Positions 43,995 to 54,776 are shown, counted from the stretch's first letter. The stretch: 64,000 bases of DNA from Pisolithus tinctorius (GCA_024663395.1 JANFAH010000008.1:1054001-1118000), one strand, 5' to 3'. A program made the numbers and translations. The notes: generated from the sequence alone by a model not told the origin.

Positions 43995-44705
43995 GTTGAG
44001 GTGAAAAACCAAACCTGGGGTGAACTGGTCTTAAGACCACCAGTTTTCAAGGTCAGACACAAAACTTTTGATCTCAGCATTGTCCTCATTGGAGCCTCAT
44101 GGGCTTGGCTCCAAGAGGGGGATACTGTCATGACCATGCCCAGACCACCCCAGACCAGCTCTACCACCAGTCCTGTCCAACCCTTGCCCCGGTGTAGGGA
44201 ATGTAATTTCCCTACTGGGGGAATTGTTTTATTTTGATGATTTTACTTTATTTTTGTTCTAGCTATCCCTCTGCTACTTGTTCTTAGAATTTCGCTTTTC
44301 TGTTGCTTAGTCAGCACTACCTAGTGACTGGCATAGTTAGTTTTCCTTACAAAAACAATAGACAAGTTACCACAGACGAGAGACGAGCTCGAGCAGGTCG
44401 TTCCCTGCACCAAGACAGCCTTAGAAGCCTTCAGACGACTACCTGGATCCTTGCTCAGGCTATAGAAGCCCCTTTGGCTTACTCTCTCCCCTCAGATTTC
44501 ACTCTACCCTTCAACCTCCCTCTAAAATCTAATTTTCCTACAACTGGAGCCCACCGCGAGGGGCTTCTGTCTTAGCCTGGCACCCATCCAACCCTTCCCA
44601 GATTTTATTCTGCAGTCTCCAGCTTCGTTTTCGCAATTTTCAGGCTTGGTTTAGCAGATTTTCACCCTTCGGTCTCAATTTTGCAGTCACTTCGCTCGCA
44701 TTTTT

Positions 44706-46139
44706 GTGTTTTCCGACTCGCACACACTCACATATCAAGCACTCACACTCGTATTACCCGCTATCTCCATGCTCGGCCTCAAGATTCCGTGTCGAGGCTC
44801 ACCCGAAGCACCGAGCTTCTCTGGGCGCCCCGAGGACCTTCGAAGCTATTTTGATGACATAATCAACTTCTGTGATGGATTCGGCCTCTCAGACGGGCTC
44901 GCGCGCATCAAATTCGCACTCAAGTATGCGCCTGTTGAGATGGTGGACCTCTGGTCCCACTTGGCAGATACCAGGAATGGAGATTGGAGTTATTTTACCT
45001 CAGAAGTGGTCCGGCTGTACCCAGAGCTGGAGGGGTCCTGCAGGAACCAATTTTTTAGACTGAAAAGTGCACTCGCAAGCTCGGACACCATCTCGGTATC
45101 TTCCCTGGGCGAGTATTTCCGCAGCTTTTGTCGTTTTTCGCTGTCTCTCGAAAAGCAGAAAGAGTCGACATCTCATCTACCTGTTGTGTTTTTTTATGGA
45201 TTCCCGCCCAAATTCAGATGCGAGCTGCTCGAGTTTCTTGACTCGCCAGATCAAGAGCTTACTGTGTCTAGTCTTATGATTGCAGCTAAACGGATTCTCG
45301 CACTGAGCAGCGGCCTCTGGAAGAGCTGCAAGGTCGACAGTTCGCGCGCGCAGCCACCACAAGCCTCGGACAGCCGTACACCCCGCCGTTTGTATTCGTT
45401 CTGCTTCTTCTGCGGACTTTCGGGCCATATTCGGGCAGGTTGCCATTCATTCAAGTCGTATTTAGCTTCGGGAAAGTGTCTACTTGTCGATGGCCGCGTT
45501 GTTCTACCTACAGGACTGGAAATACCGCGCGAAGTTGCCGGACAAACTCTACGAGACCGTCTCGACAACTGGTCTTCGTTGACAAGCCAGTTCGAGACTC
45601 GTAGGGGCTCGTCGCTTGCTCGCTCACTTTCGCCCACAGCCGCACCCTCTCGAAGTGTGTTCGACACACCATCGCACGTACCTGCTCGAACGAGCATCGT
45701 GTATCCTCAGACCCTACCTGCTATCCAGCTCGAGCCAGTAGTACCCGACCCGCCAGCTGTTCAGTCTCGTTGCTCGTCAGCTGAGCACTCTCGTAGCTCA
45801 CCGCATGCGCAGCCACAGTCGAGGTGGCCATGTGGCCGAGGCCGATCGCCCTCGCGTCCTCGTTCACGCTCGCGCTCGCAGACTCGAACGGGTTCGTACA
45901 CACGTTTGAAAGATAAATTCATACCCGTCCAGTCATATGCCCACAGCTCGATACAGTATCATACTCGAAGGCGCTCGTATTCGCATTCAACTGGTGACTC
46001 ATCCCCTTCTTCCTCCTCGTCGTCCTCGCATTCGCGCTCTCGTTCACGTTCGAGGAGGGTGCACTCATACGTCCGTTCCAAGCCGAAGCGGTCGCGGAGC
46101 CGCAGTTGCACGCACTGGTGCTCTCGAAGAGTGCGTTAA
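44706..46139 (+). CDS. Element F gag with arginine-serine tail
   Basis: An intact 477-codon frame. The start at 44706 is the first ATG; M-L-G-L-K at 44769 is an alternative. The capsid-like region (S-F-S-G-R-P-E-D-L, N-G-D-W, Y-P-E-L-E-G, L-G-E-Y-F-R-S-F) aligns with gag of element C. A zinc knuckle C-F-F-C-G-L-S-G-H-I-R-A-G-C lies near residues 240-253, followed by G-K-C-L-L-V and V-L-P-T-G as in C. The last 100 or so residues are Arg/Ser-rich (repeated R-S-R-S), resembling SR splicing-factor tails and unlike the other gags here. The coding sequence is CpG-rich. It presumably packages F RNA into particles whose enzymes come from another element. Confidence 0.9.
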   Translation: MFSDSHTLTYQALTLVLPAISMLGLKIPCRGSPEAPSFSGRPEDLRSYFDDIINFCDGFGLSDGLARIKFALKYAPVEMVDLWSHLADTRNGDWSYFTSEVVRLYPELEGSCRNQFFRLKSALASSDTISVSSLGEYFRSFCRFSLSLEKQKESTSHLPVVFFYGFPPKFRCELLEFLDSPDQELTVSSLMIAAKRILALSSGLWKSCKVDSSRAQPPQASDSRTPRRLYSFCFFCGLSGHIRAGCHSFKSYLASGKCLLVDGRVVLPTGLEIPREVAGQTLRDRLDNWSSLTSQFETRRGSSLARSLSPTAAPSRSVFDTPSHVPARTSIVYPQTLPAIQLEPVVPDPPAVQSRCSSAEHSRSSPHAQPQSRWPCGRGRSPSRPRSRSRSQTRTGSYTRLKDKFIPVQSYAHSSIQYHTRRRSYSHSTGDSSPSSSSSSSHSRSRSRSRRVHSYVRSKPKRSRSRSCTHWCSRRVR

Positions 46140-47901
46140 CACGCGTCACACAATATCTAGTACAGATCTACCTACATCATTATGTGAAGTTTCCGGTACA
46201 TTATACACGTTTAGTTTTTCTTTTCTTTTTGTTCTGTGTTTTACTGTTTTACCCCCCCGCACTCGAGTTCCCCACAGAACGCCAAGTAGCATCGCACCTA
46301 GCACCTTCCCGCGCTCTACACAACGCCTCCCATCCACAGATACAGTGCTAATGAGGCATGCTGTCGATGAAATCACTGTCGACACTGCTCGTCGCTCGTC
46401 AAGACAAATGCTACCCCCCTCGTACCAAGCGCGTATCTCGCTCGTTATCGCGCCGTACCTCTCGCTCTTTGGCAGGCTCGTACTACTCGACGTCAGCTCT
46501 CTGTTGGTATCTAGCTCGCTTGCATGCGCCCAGCCGTTAAGGAGATATTCGCGTTTTTGTGGATAGGTCTATTCTCAGGGTCCTGTGGTCATATCTCACT
46601 CGTTTCCGCGCCGCGCCTCTTGCTTTTTGGGAGGATTGTAGTCCACGACGAATGCTCCATGTTGATATCAGGATTGTTCAGATTGGTCCAGTAGCTCCGG
46701 AGATATTTGCATTTTTGTGCGAAGGCCCATGCTCGAGGTCATGCCATAGTCGCTCGCGCAGTTCTGTGTCGCTCCTTTCGCTTTTTGGGTCGTTCATCCC
46801 TCTCGCCGAACCCTTCCTGGGGACACGTACTTTGTAAAATTCCGCGCAACCGTTATCGAGATATCCGCGCTTTCGTATCCAGAGGGCTTCGAGCCAGTTT
46901 CGCGTATAACTCGGGATCAGCTGGTCCAATCGGCGTATTTCCTCGTTCTCCCTGTTCGTCTGCGGATCCTCTACTGTCTCCCGGAGTTTCGTGTTGATTG
47001 TCCCAGCCGTTGTTGTGCAAGTCAAGCCCTTCTCCCCACCCTCGAAGTCCTCTCGTCGTATCTCGCGCACTCGGGCACCATTCCTCTCGCTTTTCTGGCA
47101 GTCCATTCCCCTCGCGTAGCCCTTTCTGGGGACGCCTCTTTTGTCAAATTCCGTGCAGACATCGTCGAGATATACTCGTTTTCGTGGTTAGAGGCGCTTT
47201 CGGACAACTTTGCGAATATCTCAGGCCCGTGTAGACAGATTCCCTCCATCTCTTCTCAGGTGTGTTCGTCACATTCCCCTCCATCATCACTGGCAGTTTC
47301 GCCGCGTCCCGAGCATCCGTCGTTGGTCTGCGGTGTTCCCTTTTCAGTCAACAACACTGTATGTGCGGTAACTCACCCATTTCACCGCCGGACCTCTCGC
47401 TTTTTGGGGACTTTGTACTACTCGTCGAGGGCTTTCTGACGGTATATCATACATCACGCTCGCTGCCGCCGTTGTGGAGATACGCCCCATTTTGTTGTCG
47501 CAGAAACTTTCGGACGACTCTTTGAGTATCTTGCCCAGTTCTCGACCGGATCTTTCGCTTTTCGGGATCCCGATGCTACTGCTCGACAGCTTCCGAATGA
47601 TACCTTTTCCGTCGTCGTCGCTGCAGAACTCGTGGCTACATTTGGTTTTTTGGTGGATGGGGGTACCTTTGGGCGATTTTGTGGATATCTCAGGATCGGG
47701 CATGCGGATTCTCTCTGCTCATTTTGCAAGGTACTCGCTGCATTCCCTTCTGTCATCATATCTCATATCGCGGCATTCCGAGCACCCGTTTTTCGTCAAC
47801 AAGTCATTGTCTCGCCTCCTCCCTCGTGACCATGGATTATTGTGTAGTCAAGCCGCCTTCGGGTTGACTGGGGACAGTCAAGATCTCGAGTACCCCTGGG
47901 A
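46140..47901 (+). repeat. Degenerate ~156-bp tandem repeats in F
   Basis: No coding capacity is evident after the gag stop. A motif close to CTCGCTTTTTGG recurs at about 46456, 46617, 46777, 47086, 47393 and 47550, fitting a period near 156 bp with some units too diverged to see. A second motif like GAGATATTCGCGTTTTTGTG recurs between them. Open frames of 60-165 codons through it on both strands lack any recognisable motif. Confidence 0.7.
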
Positions 47902-48919
47902 TGTAGGGAATGTAATTTCCCTACTGGGGGAATTGTTTTATTTTGATGATTTTACTTTATTTTTGTTCTAGCTATCCCTCTGCTACTTGTTCTTAGAATT
48001 TCGCTTTTCTGTTGCTTAGTCAGCACTACCTAGTGACTGGCATAGTTAGTTTTCCTTACAAAAACAATAGACAAGTTACCACAGACGAGAGACGAGCTCG
48101 AGCAGGTTGTTCCCTGCACCAAGACAGCCTTAGAAGCCTTCAGATGACTACCTGGATCCTTGCTCAGGCTATAGAAGCCCCTTTGGCTTACTCTCTCCCC
48201 TCAGATTTCACTCTACCCTTCAACCTCCCTCTAAAATCTAATTTTCCTACACCGGTCCTGGCCTTAACCCTTTGACCCAGAAACGTGTTAGCTCATGTGG
48301 CACTGCAAGGCAGTGCCCAGTCGAGTTGTCCCCTCAGTTAGTACTGGGCCAGTGTAACACCCAGCCCAGCCACATGTCCTGCCCTGGTTCCCGGTAATCC
48401 CTTGTCCATAATCCTTGCTTGATAAGATTCTTTGTAACACTACTTACCAATCATCGCTGTACCAGCGCAGACCAGTCTCCGGTGCTACGTTACACTTAGG
48501 TTACTTCTAGTATTTAAGCCATAGGATATTCTGTTTAGCCTCAGTCTGAAATCAAACTAGTTCTCGTCTTAACCCGGTCTCTCTCATCCTCTGTCTTCTG
48601 TCCCTCAACCAGACTACGGCCCACACAAGGGAATAGTGCTGTGCCCTCAGTCGCTAAGTCCAATAGTCCAAAACCCCTTGATATCTCGTATTACCCTCTA
48701 ACCCCTGACCGGACTCCAGACCAGCCTTGGACCAGTGAAGACCCAGACTTAACATGAGTATAGCATATGCGACCAGGCATGCTGTGTCTTAATACTTAAA
48801 AACAAAAACAAAACCACAAACAAAAATCACAAATGATGACAAAAAGAAAACTAGAATAGAGAAGAAGGGTCTAGGGTGCCAGAGGAGAGCAGGGGCCACA
48901 AGGTACTTTATGAAGTTAT

Positions 48920-50405
48920 TTAATACTCCTTCCTCCCCAGAGCAATCTTGCAGAGCATTGCGATCTCTTCAGCATTGGAGACAATTGCTGCCTGGAGAGT
49001 GGCAAGAGATCTCAGGTTACAGAGTTTAGATTCCTCAGTGGCCTTGAGATGATGAGAGATGTTGAAGGAGGAGGCCAGGGGGTGAGCAAGCGAGGTGAGG
49101 TAGGCAGTGGAGGGGGACTGAGGAGACCTGGGAAGGAGTTGAAGGGTCAGGGACAGTGGAGAACATAGGTGACATGCTAGAGATGGAAGGAGATGGAGGA
49201 GGAATGTCAAGGGCAGGCAATATGGGGCCAACTGACACAGACATAAGGGGGACAGCAGTAGCATGAGTGGATGATCACTGGCATTTAGTCCCCTGGGACA
49301 GAGTAGCTTGGGACTCCACATCAGGGTCATTTGCTGCTGCCTTTTGATGCTTCTTGAGGGCTTCCAAGGTAGTGAGGGCCTAGAGAGAGGCAATCGAGCA
49401 CAAGCTAGTGTCAGTTGAATGTGAAGCAAAGGAGACAATGGGGACTCACATTGGTCAGATTAGGCCCCTGCAAGCACCATTTGCGACGATTTAAACACAA
49501 GGAACAAGCCCTGTCAGCCTCGCTCGAGCACCAGTAGCCAGACCCTATGCACAGTGTACAAGGACTGTCTGAGAAGACAACTCCTGTCTCAGGGTCCCCA
49601 GCCACAAACAGCTCAATCTGCATGGGTTGGACCATTGACCATGTAAGAGAAATAGTGCTTACCTTGACGGTGTCATCGACCTTGCAGAAAACACAGGGAG
49701 GCATCTTGGCTGCTGTCATGGGTTGAGAGGGCTTAGGTGGCAGCAGAAGAGACTGGTTAGTGGTAAGGATCTGGGGACTGAGCTCAAGTGTGCAGGTGAC
49801 AAGAACTAGCTTACCTCGACCCCATCAAAGACTTCCTTTGACTTGTTCTTACCCTTGGGAAGTGTAGATCCTCCTTGATGGGACTGAACCTGGGATCCAC
49901 TCATGCCAGCTGTGGAGTCACCCATAGAAACATCATTGACCTGTTAGGGCTGGTAAGGCAGAGGGTGATCTATGGAACCGAGCCCACTCACTAGTCAAGA
50001 GACCTCCTTACTCTTCACAGCCTCCAAGTGATGTGTGATCTCATTGCTGATAGACTTCGCATCTCGCTGTGCCTCCCCAAGCAGCTTGGCAACCATCTTG
50101 TCAGTACTTGGTATCTCCAGCTGTCCAGAACTAGCCTCCTGGGCTAAGGAGTCTATGTTGGCCTGAGGTGGGGTCAGAGGGATCACACAGGATGGGAATA
50201 TCAGACATACCCAAGCACTGGTCCATCGTTCTAGCCAGTGCTTCAGGTTGTACTCATCACCATCAACAGGAGGAGTTGTGAGCATGTGAGTTTGAGCATG
50301 CTCAACAGCATTGGTCCATCAACTTGTGAAGTCAGATGGCTCAGTTGAGGGGTCCGACGACATCACAGGAGGCATGCTAGGGAAGATAGCATTAGTGAAA
50401 GACAT
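48920..50405 (-). pseudogene. Element C antisense gene: multi-intron, six-Cys cluster
   Basis: After element B, the 3' part of C carries a minus-strand gene with several plausible introns. It starts at ATG 50405 (M-S-F-T-N-A-I-F). One stop falls near 50320. An intron (GTATGT to CCTCAG) lies near 50208-50163. Further exons lead to M-P-P-C-V-F-C, an intron of about 47 bp ending ATGCAG near 49624, then C-x2-C-x6-C-x7-C-x2-C-x6-C (49562-49471, with C-L-N-R-R-K-W-C), then an intron (GTGAGT to TCTCTAG, about 49449-49381) and a short last exon (E-A-L-K-K-H-Q-K). The cluster resembles the A2 version most. Exon limits are my reading of splice sites. Confidence 0.62.
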
Positions 50406-50560
50406 GGCAGAGGTTGAGGAGAGAGGTTGGCAGTTGACAACCACAAGGCAGTGCAAGTCTTAAAGTACTCACAACTGCATGGAAGACATGCACACAACAT
50501 GATGCCCAGTGGTGCCAGTGGGGCAACCAGGGATGGTTGTGATCGAGAGACCCTGTCAGG

Positions 50561-51237
50561 TGTGGGGAGTCGAGACTCCCTACACTACTTCATGCACGAA
50601 AGGACATGTCAGGTGGTGGGTACACACATCATAGTTCACACAGATCATTGAGTCATCGAGTCGCATACGAGATTGTGCACATCAACTGTCAATGCTCACT
50701 TGTTGATACATGTGGCTAGTCATCTGAGCCTATCGAATAGCCTTGCCAAACTCGAGCAACCCTCGATGGGCCTGTTGCGAACCCTGCGAAGTCCTTACCA
50801 TCATGTTCCCACTTCGCTTCACTCACATTGTCCTTGTTTGGCACACTGCTCAGTACCTGATCAATTCTTCTCTCTTGCTGTCATTCTGTCAGGGACCCTG
50901 TCCAGAGGCTAACATCGCTTGTAGAGGCTACCCTGAGTTTGCTTGTTCCCTCCCTGAAAACCCTTCTGCTTCCATTACACTATTTAGCTAGTGGGTACTG
51001 TACAGTGAAAACAACTTTGAAAAACCCACTTAGAATTGGATTAGAAAGGTTCTCTGTAGAACACAATGTTGAAAGATACCTTGTGATGACCTCAATGACT
51101 TTTATTCTTCAACCCTCTCCTTCTTGCCTCTTTTGCTCTTGTGCTAGTCTAGGTTCCCTTGGGACAATCCTAGGCACACTCACTGACTCACCTTCAGCCT
51201 ATCACTATTCTAGCAAGGAGAGTTTTAGTTCCCCACA
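50561..51237 (+). repeat. Element C 3' LTR
   Basis: 677 bp, TGTGGGGAGTC to TTCCCCACA, the same length and sequence family as 17240-17916. It is followed at once by the 161-bp satellite (CCAGGTGCAGC). Confidence 0.93.
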
Positions 51238-52140
51238 CCAGGTGCAGCTTGTGAGGTCTGGGACACTCAAATCAGCTCTGATTCATGCCAGAATGGTGTC
51301 CATGCAAAGCCACTGTTGAGCAGGTGCTGAGGATACCTCATCTGCGCAATACAGATGGGCAGAAGGCTGGCAAAAGTCTGATTAATGGGACATACACCCC
51401 AGGTGCAGCTTGTGAGGTCTGGGTCACTCAATCAGCTCCAATTCATGCCAGAATGGTGTCCATGCAAAGCCACTGTTGAGGGGGTGCCAGGGATGCCACA
51501 TCTGCTCAATGTGGATGGGTGGATGGCTGGCAATAGTCTGATTAATGCCAAATACACCAAGGGTGCAGCTTGTGAGGTCTGGGTCACTCAAATTAGCTCC
51601 AACTCATGCCAGAATGGTGTCCATGGAAAGCCACTGTTGAGCAGGTTCTGGGGATGCTGCATCCACTCAATCTGGATGGGTGGACAGCTGGCAATAGTCT
51701 GATTAATGGGACATACACCCCAGGTGCAGCTTGTGAGGTGTGGGTCACTCAAATCAGCTCTGATTCATGCCAGAATGGTGTCCATGCAAAGCCACTGTTG
51801 AGGGGGTGCTGGGGATGCTGCATCTGCTCAATGCAGATGGGTGGAAGGCTGGCAATAGTCTGATTAATGGGACATACATCCCAGGTGCAGCTTGTGAGGT
51901 CTGGGTCACTCAAATCTGCTCCAATTCATGCCAGAATGGTGTCTATGGCAAGCCAATATTGAGGGGGTGCTGGGGATGCTGCATCCGCTCAATGTGGATG
52001 GGCAGATGGCTGGCAATAGTCTGATTAATGCCAAATACATCCAGCATGCAGCTTGTGAGATCTGGGTCACTCAAATCATCTCCAATTCATGCCAGCATGG
52101 TGTCCATTGAAAGCTGCTGTTCAGTTGGTGCCAGCAATAC
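51238..52140 (+). repeat. 161-bp satellite, right part
   Basis: Landmark GCCAGAATGG at 51287, 51447, 51608, 51769, 51930 and, as GCCAGCATGG, at 52091. Spacing is 161 bp except one 160-bp unit. This continues the array of 16580-17239. The last unit degrades near 52110-52140. Confidence 0.95.
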
Positions 52141-52590
52141 CACATCCATTAGTGACAGGCCTGTCTTTATGTTTCAACAGGGTACATCTTACTGGGGCTG
52201 GGCCTGCCCATATGCTGTGACAATATAAATACTACTACTGAAGGGCCTGTCCATATGTTGTGATGCTATACATGAGATTACTGACAGGCCTGTCTTTATG
52301 TTTCATCAGAGGTACATCTTACTGTGGACAGGCCTGCCCATATCTTGTGACAATATAAATAATATTACTGAAGGGCCCATCCATATGTTGTGACTCTATT
52401 CAATGATACTAGTGATGGGCCTGTCTTTATGTTTTGACAGGGTACATCTTACTGGGGCCAGGCCTGCCCATATGTTGTGACAATATAAATAATACTACTG
52501 AAGGGCCCATCTTTATGTTTATCAGAGGTACATCTTACTGTGGACAGGCCCATCCATATGTTGCAACAATATAAATAATACTACACTTCA
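52141..52590 (+). repeat. About 130-bp tandem repeat
   Basis: Three full units and part of a fourth. Each includes GGCCTGTCTTTATGTTT, GGTACATCTTACTG and TGTGACAATATAAATA. Unit starts lie near 52154, 52284 and 52414. It adjoins the satellite directly. Confidence 0.88.
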
Positions 52591-52789
52591 GTCACCCCCC
52601 CCAGGGGACCTATTAGGTTCATATATTCTTATAGATGTATCCACCTAATAGGTGTTGACCACCTGGGTATTCCCAGTGACTGCTGGAGATTCACCAGGCC
52701 CTGGAGATTCTCCAGAGCAAGGTGTCAGACATGGACTTTCTCCAGGATTATTACATCTATAACAGAGTGCCTGGGGTCCAAATGGGGCT

Positions 52790-53520
52790 TTCCCCAGTGA
52801 GTTAATAGACCTATTTCCTGGGTATCCTGGGGGATTCTCCAGCCTAAATGGACCTGTTCCCAGTGCATCCTGGGGGATTCCCCAGCCTAAATGGACCTGT
52901 TCCCAGTGCATCCTGGGGGATTCTCCAGCCTAAATGGACCTGTTCCCTGGACATCCTGGGGGATTCTCCAGCCTAAATGGACCTGTTCCCTGGGCATCCT
53001 GGGGGATTCTCCAGCCTAAATAGACCTGTTCCCAGTGCATCCTGGGGGAATCTCCAGCCTAAATAGACCTGTTCCCAGTGCATCCTGGGGGATTCCCCAG
53101 CCTAAATGGACCTGTTCCCTGGACATCATGGGGGATTCCCCAGCCTAAATGGACCTGTTCTCTGGGCATCCTGGGGGATTCTCCAGCCTAAATAGACCTG
53201 TTCCCAGTGCATCCTGGGGGATTCCCCAGCCTAAATGGACCTGTTCCCTGGATATTCTGGGGGATTCCCCAGCCTAAATGGACCTGTTCCCTGGGCATCC
53301 TGGGGGATTCTCCAGCCTAAATGGACCTGTTCCCTGGGCATCCTGGGGGATTCTCCAGCCTAAATGGACCTGTTCTCTGGGCATCCTGGGGGATTCCCCA
53401 GCCTAAATGGACCTGTTCCCTGGGCATCCTGGGGGATTCTCCAGCCTAAATAGACCTGTTCCCAGTGCATCCTGGGAGTTTCCCCAGCCTGAATGGACCT
53501 GTTCCCAGGGCATCCAGCCC
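52790..53520 (+). repeat. 43-bp minisatellite, about 17 units
   Basis: The unit contains CAGCCTAAATGGACCTG, TTCCCTGGGCATCC and TGGGGGATTCTC. Variants alternate TTCCCTGGGCAT with TTCCCAGTGCAT, and ATGG with ATAG. There are no spacers, so it is not a CRISPR array. Confidence 0.93.
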
Positions 53521-53930
53521 AAACAGACCTATTCCAAGATGATCATGGGAACCTCCAGTTCAAATAGACCACCATCACAGCATGAAGGATCAATCAAAAT
53601 GATTTGGAGTCTCCATGTTGCTGACAGGAGTGTGTATCATGCCAAGTACCTATTTCCATGGAATCTGATTTGAGCACTATATACAATATGAGTATGTGAA
53701 AAAGTATGGCCATAGACCACTGAGGAAAGACTGGTGACATCTGATGGAGGGAGTAGAATATACTTGGTGATGGTGATTGCCCAGGCACAGCAGACATATA
53801 CTTTCACCATGCTTCCCAAGCCTTCAGTGATCTCCAGTCCTGGCCATTGCATACAAGTCAAAGATTGTCCAAGTGTCATTGGAATTTTCCCACCCACTCT
53901 GGGCATCCACAGGGATGCAGCAGATCCTCC
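53521..53930. other. Unique spacer between two minisatellites
   Basis: About 400 bp without a recognisable gene. Frames here are short and continue into the neighbouring minisatellites. Confidence 0.5.
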
Positions 53931-54605
53931 AGGCAATGCTTGGAATTTCCCAGTCAACTCCTGTCTCTAGGGGCTCTCCTAGCAATGCTGGGGATTTTCC
54001 CACCAACTCTGGGGATTCTCCAAGCTATGTCCTGGGGATTCCCCAAGCACTGCTGGGGATTCTGCAACCCACTCTGGGGATTCTCCAAGCACTGCTGGGG
54101 ATTCTGCAACCCACTCTGGGGATTCTCCAAGCACTGCTGGGGATTCTCCAGGCAATGCTGGGGATTCTCCCACCCACTCTGTGGATTCTCCAACCCACTC
54201 TGGGGATTCTCCAGGCAATGCTGGGGATTCTCCAACCCACTCTGGGGATTCTCCAGGCAATGCTGGGGATTCTCCAACTGACTCTGGGGATTCTCCAAGC
54301 TATGACCTGGGGATTCCCCAAGCACTGCTGGGGATTCTCCAGGCAATGCTTGGGATTCTTCAACCTGCTCTGGGGACTCTCCCACCCACTCTGGGGAGTC
54401 TCCATGGTATACTGGGGATTATCCAAGTTCTGTCTTGGGGATTCTCCAACCTGCTCTGGGCATTCTCCCACCCACTCTGAGGATTCTCCAAGCTATACTG
54501 GGGATTCTCCAAGTTCTGACCTGGGGAATCTCCAGGCAATGCTGGGGATTCTCCCACTCACTCTGGGGATTTTCCCAGCAATGCTGAGGATTCTCCAATG
54601 CACTA
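53931..54605 (+). repeat. 21-bp minisatellite, about 30 units
   Basis: The unit is CTGGGGATTCTCC plus 8 variable bases (CCCACT, AGCACTG or AGGCAATG types). The two main variants often alternate, giving a 42-bp higher-order unit. Because 21 is a multiple of 3, long frames stay open on both strands (251 codons on plus at 53873-54628, 143-148 on minus), encoding only 7-residue repeats. It shares the core CTGGGG.ATTC.CC with the 43-bp array. Confidence 0.93.
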
Positions 54606-54776
54606 TGTGCATTCTCTTGTTAGTTTAATCAATCATAACGCTTGACCCAGCAGGAGGTCAAAGGCATTGCAGGTCACCATAAAACAGAGTTCCTTAGGGT
54701 AACATTGAATGTAGATTGCTCATACATATCTTTTCTCTGGGCACAAACTATTTATTGATGAAGCTTAGGTATGCAT
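54606..54776. other. Spacer downstream of the KDZ gene
   Basis: No gene or repeat recognised. It would hold the 3' untranslated region of the minus-strand transposase. I could not identify a transposon end here. Confidence 0.5.

Larger units (their letters stand above)
44193..48251 (+). mobile_element. Gag-only LTR element F, nested in the B 3' LTR
   Basis: Two 350-bp LTRs (44193-44542 and 47902-48251; TGTAGGGAATG to TTTTCCTACA) flank about 3.4 kb. The TSD is ccgg, 4 bp, exact. The primer site TGGAGCCCACCGCGAGG at 44545 looks tRNA-derived. The interior has one long gag frame and then about 1.7 kb of degenerate repeats, with no protease, RT or integrase, so it depends on enzymes supplied in trans. 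I see only two LTR differences, both CG to TG (the tracts GCAGGTCGTT/GCAGGTTGTT and CAGACGACT/CAGATGACT), which makes this the youngest insertion here. Confidence 0.92.
35604..48754 (+). mobile_element. Ty3 chromovirus B, full length, nested in C
   Basis: Full element bounded by LTRs 35604-36178 and 44126-48754, with the exact TSD tgagt at 35599-35603 and 48755-48759. Internal order: self-complementary primer site, gag, -1 frameshift signal, pol with chromodomain, intact antisense gene, polypurine tract, LTR. It has since received solo LTR G in gag, solo LTR E2 in pol and gag-only element F in the 3' LTR. It has far fewer stops than A or D and keeps many CCGG sites, suggesting a younger insertion. 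Confidence 0.95.
44112..48754 (+). repeat. Element B polypurine tract and 3' LTR
   Basis: AAGAGGGGGATAC precedes the LTR start at 44126. The LTR is interrupted at 44193-48251 by element F and ends at 48754 (CTTAACA) next to TSD tgagt. Compared with the 5' LTR, many CCGG sites read CCAG or CTGG and about 10 bp are missing near 44165. Confidence 0.93.
17240..51237 (+). mobile_element. LTR retrotransposon C, 34 kb with nested insertions
   Basis: Both ends carry the same 677-bp LTR (17240-17916 and 50561-51237) and both flanks are the 161-bp satellite. Removing the nested elements (18885-19765, 22308-32907, 35604-48754) leaves a coherent order: LTR, primer site, gag with zinc knuckle, protease region, RT, RNase H, integrase, antisense gene, LTR. 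The coding frame rejoins across each insertion. The flanks ccttg and ccagg are an imperfect TSD at best. Its RT active site is F-I-D-D and it lacks a chromodomain, so it is a different lineage from A, B and D. Confidence 0.88.

Noticed and set aside
46140..47901. Pol genes in the second half of element F
   Set aside because: No RT, RNase H, integrase or protease motif in any frame; the region is a degenerate tandem repeat.
52790..53520. Possible CRISPR array from the regular 43-bp repeats
   Set aside because: Units are contiguous with no unique spacers, units vary at many positions, and the context is eukaryotic.
53873..54628. 251-codon open frame, with long open frames on the other strand
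   Set aside because: It is the 21-bp minisatellite; a unit length divisible by 3 keeps several frames open on both strands. No non-repeat sequence or start context supports a gene.
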